From NCBI GenBank assembly GCA_000438255.1, contig FR901908.1, positions 1 to 8,121 on the forward strand: a DNA stretch of 8,121 bases. The letters are read 5' to 3'. The position numbers and the translations under genes are program-made. The first letter of the stretch is position 1, and each line of letters starts with the position of its first letter. The DNA is from Clostridium sp. CAG:389 (GTDB lineage Bacteria > Bacillota > Clostridia > TANB77 > CAG-508). Under the pieces are notes generated by a model, which worked only from the letters and a program-made list of their open reading frames with translations, had not been told where the DNA came from and did no database searches. Positions 6,961 to 8,121 of this stretch are shown in pieces.

Positions 6961-6969
6961 CTTCCTTTC
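6961..6969 (-). promoter_or_regulatory. Ribosome binding site deciding the TTG start of radC
   Basis: GAAAGGAAG lies inside the longest open frame, 7 bases before TTG (6953-6951). The upstream GTG at 6986 is preceded only by an A-rich run, so the TTG is favoured. Confidence 0.65.
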
Positions 6970-6990
6970 GTTTTTATTTGTCCCACTTTT

Positions 6991-7248
6991 TTAGATTTTC
7001 TTATATATAAATATAGATAATACCATTCCTATTATACTTGCAATATTTATTTTGAACATTAATCCAAATGTTAATTTTAATACATTTAAATCTAACACTA
7101 ATGGTGTTTGTAATCCAAATTCTTGCTCATATGATAACCACCAAAGCCATGATACACTTGATGCTAATCTTCCTAATAGTCCCCCTACTACTAATCCTGC
7201 TAGTAAAAATACTAACAATATCCATATATTTTTTTCTCTTGTAGCCAT
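6991..7248 (-). CDS. DUF4321 small membrane protein
   Basis: This 85-residue protein matches the pattern of the DUF4321 family, found in Clostridia next to radC/mreB and maf. It has two hydrophobic segments, about 8-28 (WILLVFLLAGLVVGGLLGRL) and 56-82. The second contains LKLTFGLMFKINIASIIG, the conserved part. A Trp-rich stretch (SWLWWLSY, 33-40) lies between them, probably at the membrane surface. Function is unknown; position suggests a link to the cell-shape machinery, but that is guilt by association. The ATG is preceded by GGAGGT (7259-7254), and the gene is the first of the operon, about 50 bases downstream of a strong promoter. Confidence 0.85.
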   Translation of the reverse strand: MATREKNIWILLVFLLAGLVVGGLLGRLASSVSWLWWLSYEQEFGLQTPLVLDLNVLKLTFGLMFKINIASIIGMVLSIFIYKKI

Positions 7249-7305
7249 TTTTTACCTCCATTTTTTCTTTTGTCCTTACGGATACACCTTTTTTATATAT
7301 TTGAT

Positions 7306-7334
7306 ATTATATCTTGATTTTGCTTTTTTTTCAA
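7306..7334 (-). promoter_or_regulatory. Sigma-A promoter of the DUF4321-radC-mreBCD-mrdA-minC operon
   Basis: On the minus strand, TTGAAA (7334-7329) is followed after exactly 17 bases by TATAAT (7311-7306). The -10 is perfect and the -35 matches five of six. The predicted start of transcription near 7299 leaves a 5' leader of about 50 bases, ending at the GGAGGT of the DUF4321 gene. No riboswitch-like structure is visible in the leader. Confidence 0.75.
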
Positions 7335-7354
7335 GTAATTTCATAAAATTTTCG

Positions 7355-7404
7355 AGGGATTTAGGGACGTTCCTTAAAATCCCTTTTTGGCGGGATTAAG
7401 GGAC
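7355..7404. repeat. REP-like palindromic relic in the divergent intergenic region
   Basis: This island is more G+C-rich than its surroundings and contains two overlapping, mutually exclusive hairpins. The first pairs AGGGATTT (7355-7362) with AAATCCCT (7377-7384). The second pairs TTCCTT + AATCCC (7370-7375, 7378-7383) with GGGATT + AAGGGA (7392-7403), with a 2-base bulge and an 8-base loop, TTTTTGGC. The GGGAC word occurs twice (7364-7368, 7400-7404). The 'GGGACGTTCCTT ... GGCGGGAT..AAGGGACAC' pattern resembles intergenic repeats linked to Y1 (TnpA-REP) transposases in Firmicutes. That link comes from memory and there is no second copy or transposase in the window. Confidence 0.55.
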
Positions 7405-7429
7405 ACATCTTATTACCAAATTTTGTGTC

Positions 7430-7458
7430 TTTTCATATAATACCATTAGTAGTATAAT
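7430..7458 (+). promoter_or_regulatory. Candidate sigma-A promoter of the mecA-like gene
   Basis: TATAAT at 7453-7458 is preceded at 17 bases by TTTTCA (7430-7435), a four-of-six -35. A second TATAAT at 7436-7441 has an equally weak -35 (TTACCA, 7413-7418). Either would give a short leader ending in GGAGGG before the ATG at 7486. Confidence 0.5.
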
Positions 7459-7485
7459 AATATTATAAGTGATGGAGGGATTTTA

Positions 7486-8115
7486 ATGAAAATAGAAAAG
7501 TTAACAGAAAATAAAATACAAATAATATTAAAAAAAACTGATTTTAAAGATAAAGAAATTAACATAAATCAACTTCTTTTAACAACTACTGAATCTCAAA
7601 AATTATTCTTAGAAATTTTAAACAGAGCAGAAAAAGAACTAAACTTTGATACAACCGGTCATAAATTGTTAATAGATGCTATTATTGAAAATGATGATAT
7701 TTTTACATTTACAATTACTAAATATTTGGAAAAAGAACTAAATAAAAAGAATACTTCTAAAAAGATTATTGGCTTAGCCAAAAAAAATAAAACATTTAAT
7801 GCATCATCGTTAATTTATGAATTTAATTGTTTTGAAGACTTTTGTGACTTTTGCAATTATATTCACAATGCTAAAAATATGAACATAAATGGGTTATACA
7901 AACATTCTATTTTGTATTTATATAATAGTACATATTATTTAAGTATAGATGATTTGAATTTTTCTGATCAACAATCAATAGCTTTTCATTCAAGTTTATT
8001 AGAATTTTCAAGTCTTGCTAAATATACAAAAAATTTTAAATTTAAATTAAAGGAACATGGAAAAGTAATTATGAAAAATAATGCTATTCGTACTGGTATT
8101 CGTTATTTTTCATAA
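7486..8115 (+). CDS. mecA: MecA-family ClpC adaptor protein
   Basis: MecA-type adaptors bind target proteins with the N-terminal domain and the AAA+ unfoldase ClpC with the C-terminal domain, delivering targets for degradation by ClpCP. In Bacillus the best-known target is ComK. The 209-residue protein begins with the family signature MKIEKLTENKIQIIL, followed by a helical ESQKLFLEILNRAEKELNF (36-54) and a beta strand with FTFTITKY (73-80). A Lys/Asn-rich linker (about 82-104) leads to the C-terminal domain (about 107-205), with FEDFCDFCNYI, YLYNSTYYLSI and the closing EHGKVIMKNNAI (190-201). The length is normal to slightly short. GGAGG (7474-7478) lies 7 bases before the ATG. It is divergent from the cell-shape operon. 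No ComK or Clp gene is in the window, so its targets here are unknown. Confidence 0.88.
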   Translation: MKIEKLTENKIQIILKKTDFKDKEININQLLLTTTESQKLFLEILNRAEKELNFDTTGHKLLIDAIIENDDIFTFTITKYLEKELNKKNTSKKIIGLAKKNKTFNASSLIYEFNCFEDFCDFCNYIHNAKNMNINGLYKHSILYLYNSTYYLSIDDLNFSDQQSIAFHSSLLEFSSLAKYTKNFKFKLKEHGKVIMKNNAIRTGIRYFS

Positions 8116-8121
8116 CCAGTA

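Noticed and set aside
7052..7399. Plus-strand open frame spanning DUF4321 and the intergenic region
   Set aside because: It runs opposite a recognisable family gene and through the promoter and palindromic region, so it is not a credible gene.
7370..7403. Intergenic hairpin considered as a transcription terminator
   Set aside because: Neither strand has a proper T-run after the stem (only TTTTA on the minus strand), and no transcription unit ends here since both flanking genes diverge.

Overview
The window is strongly A+T-rich, uses standard bacterial start and stop codons, and carries Gram-positive style ribosome binding sites (AGGAGG, AAAGGA). With a canonical mreBCD-PBP2-minC block, a DUF4321 gene and a MecA-type ClpC adaptor, this points to a low-GC Firmicute, most likely a rod-shaped member of the Clostridia (inference). 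There are no tRNA or rRNA genes, CRISPR arrays or intact transposons.

Layout. (1) Positions 1-907, plus strand: two small overlapping genes, an Asn-rich protein and a Tyr-rich protein with a hydrophobic C-terminus. Both look like uncharacterised clostridial, possibly spore-associated, proteins. A sequence resembling a sigma-K promoter lies upstream. (2) Positions 7248 down to 910, minus strand: a seven-gene cell-shape operon in the order DUF4321 - radC - mreB - mreC - mreD - mrdA (PBP2) - minC. It has a near-consensus sigma-A promoter at 7306-7334. Its only convincing terminator (712-752) lies well beyond minC, inside the coding sequence of the convergent small gene. (3) Positions 7355-7404: a G+C-richer, REP-like palindromic relic in the divergent intergenic region. 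(4) Positions 7486-8115, plus strand: a mecA-family adaptor gene divergent from the operon.

How it works together. MreB, MreC, MreD and PBP2 form the core of the elongasome, which inserts peptidoglycan along the cylinder of a rod-shaped cell. MinC blocks FtsZ assembly away from midcell. RadC and DUF4321 are the usual upstream companions of mreB in Clostridia, with no settled role. MecA delivers substrates to ClpC. Neither minD nor minE follows minC here, which is a departure from the common cluster.

The most interesting structural point is the convergent end. The minC and small-gene stop codons are 2 bp apart, and the operon terminator is embedded in the opposing gene. Operon transcripts should therefore run about 195 nt antisense to that gene. 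Several operon genes (mrdA, radC, mreD) appear to start at TTG, judged by Shine-Dalgarno placement. The mreB start moves to an internal ATG on the same grounds.
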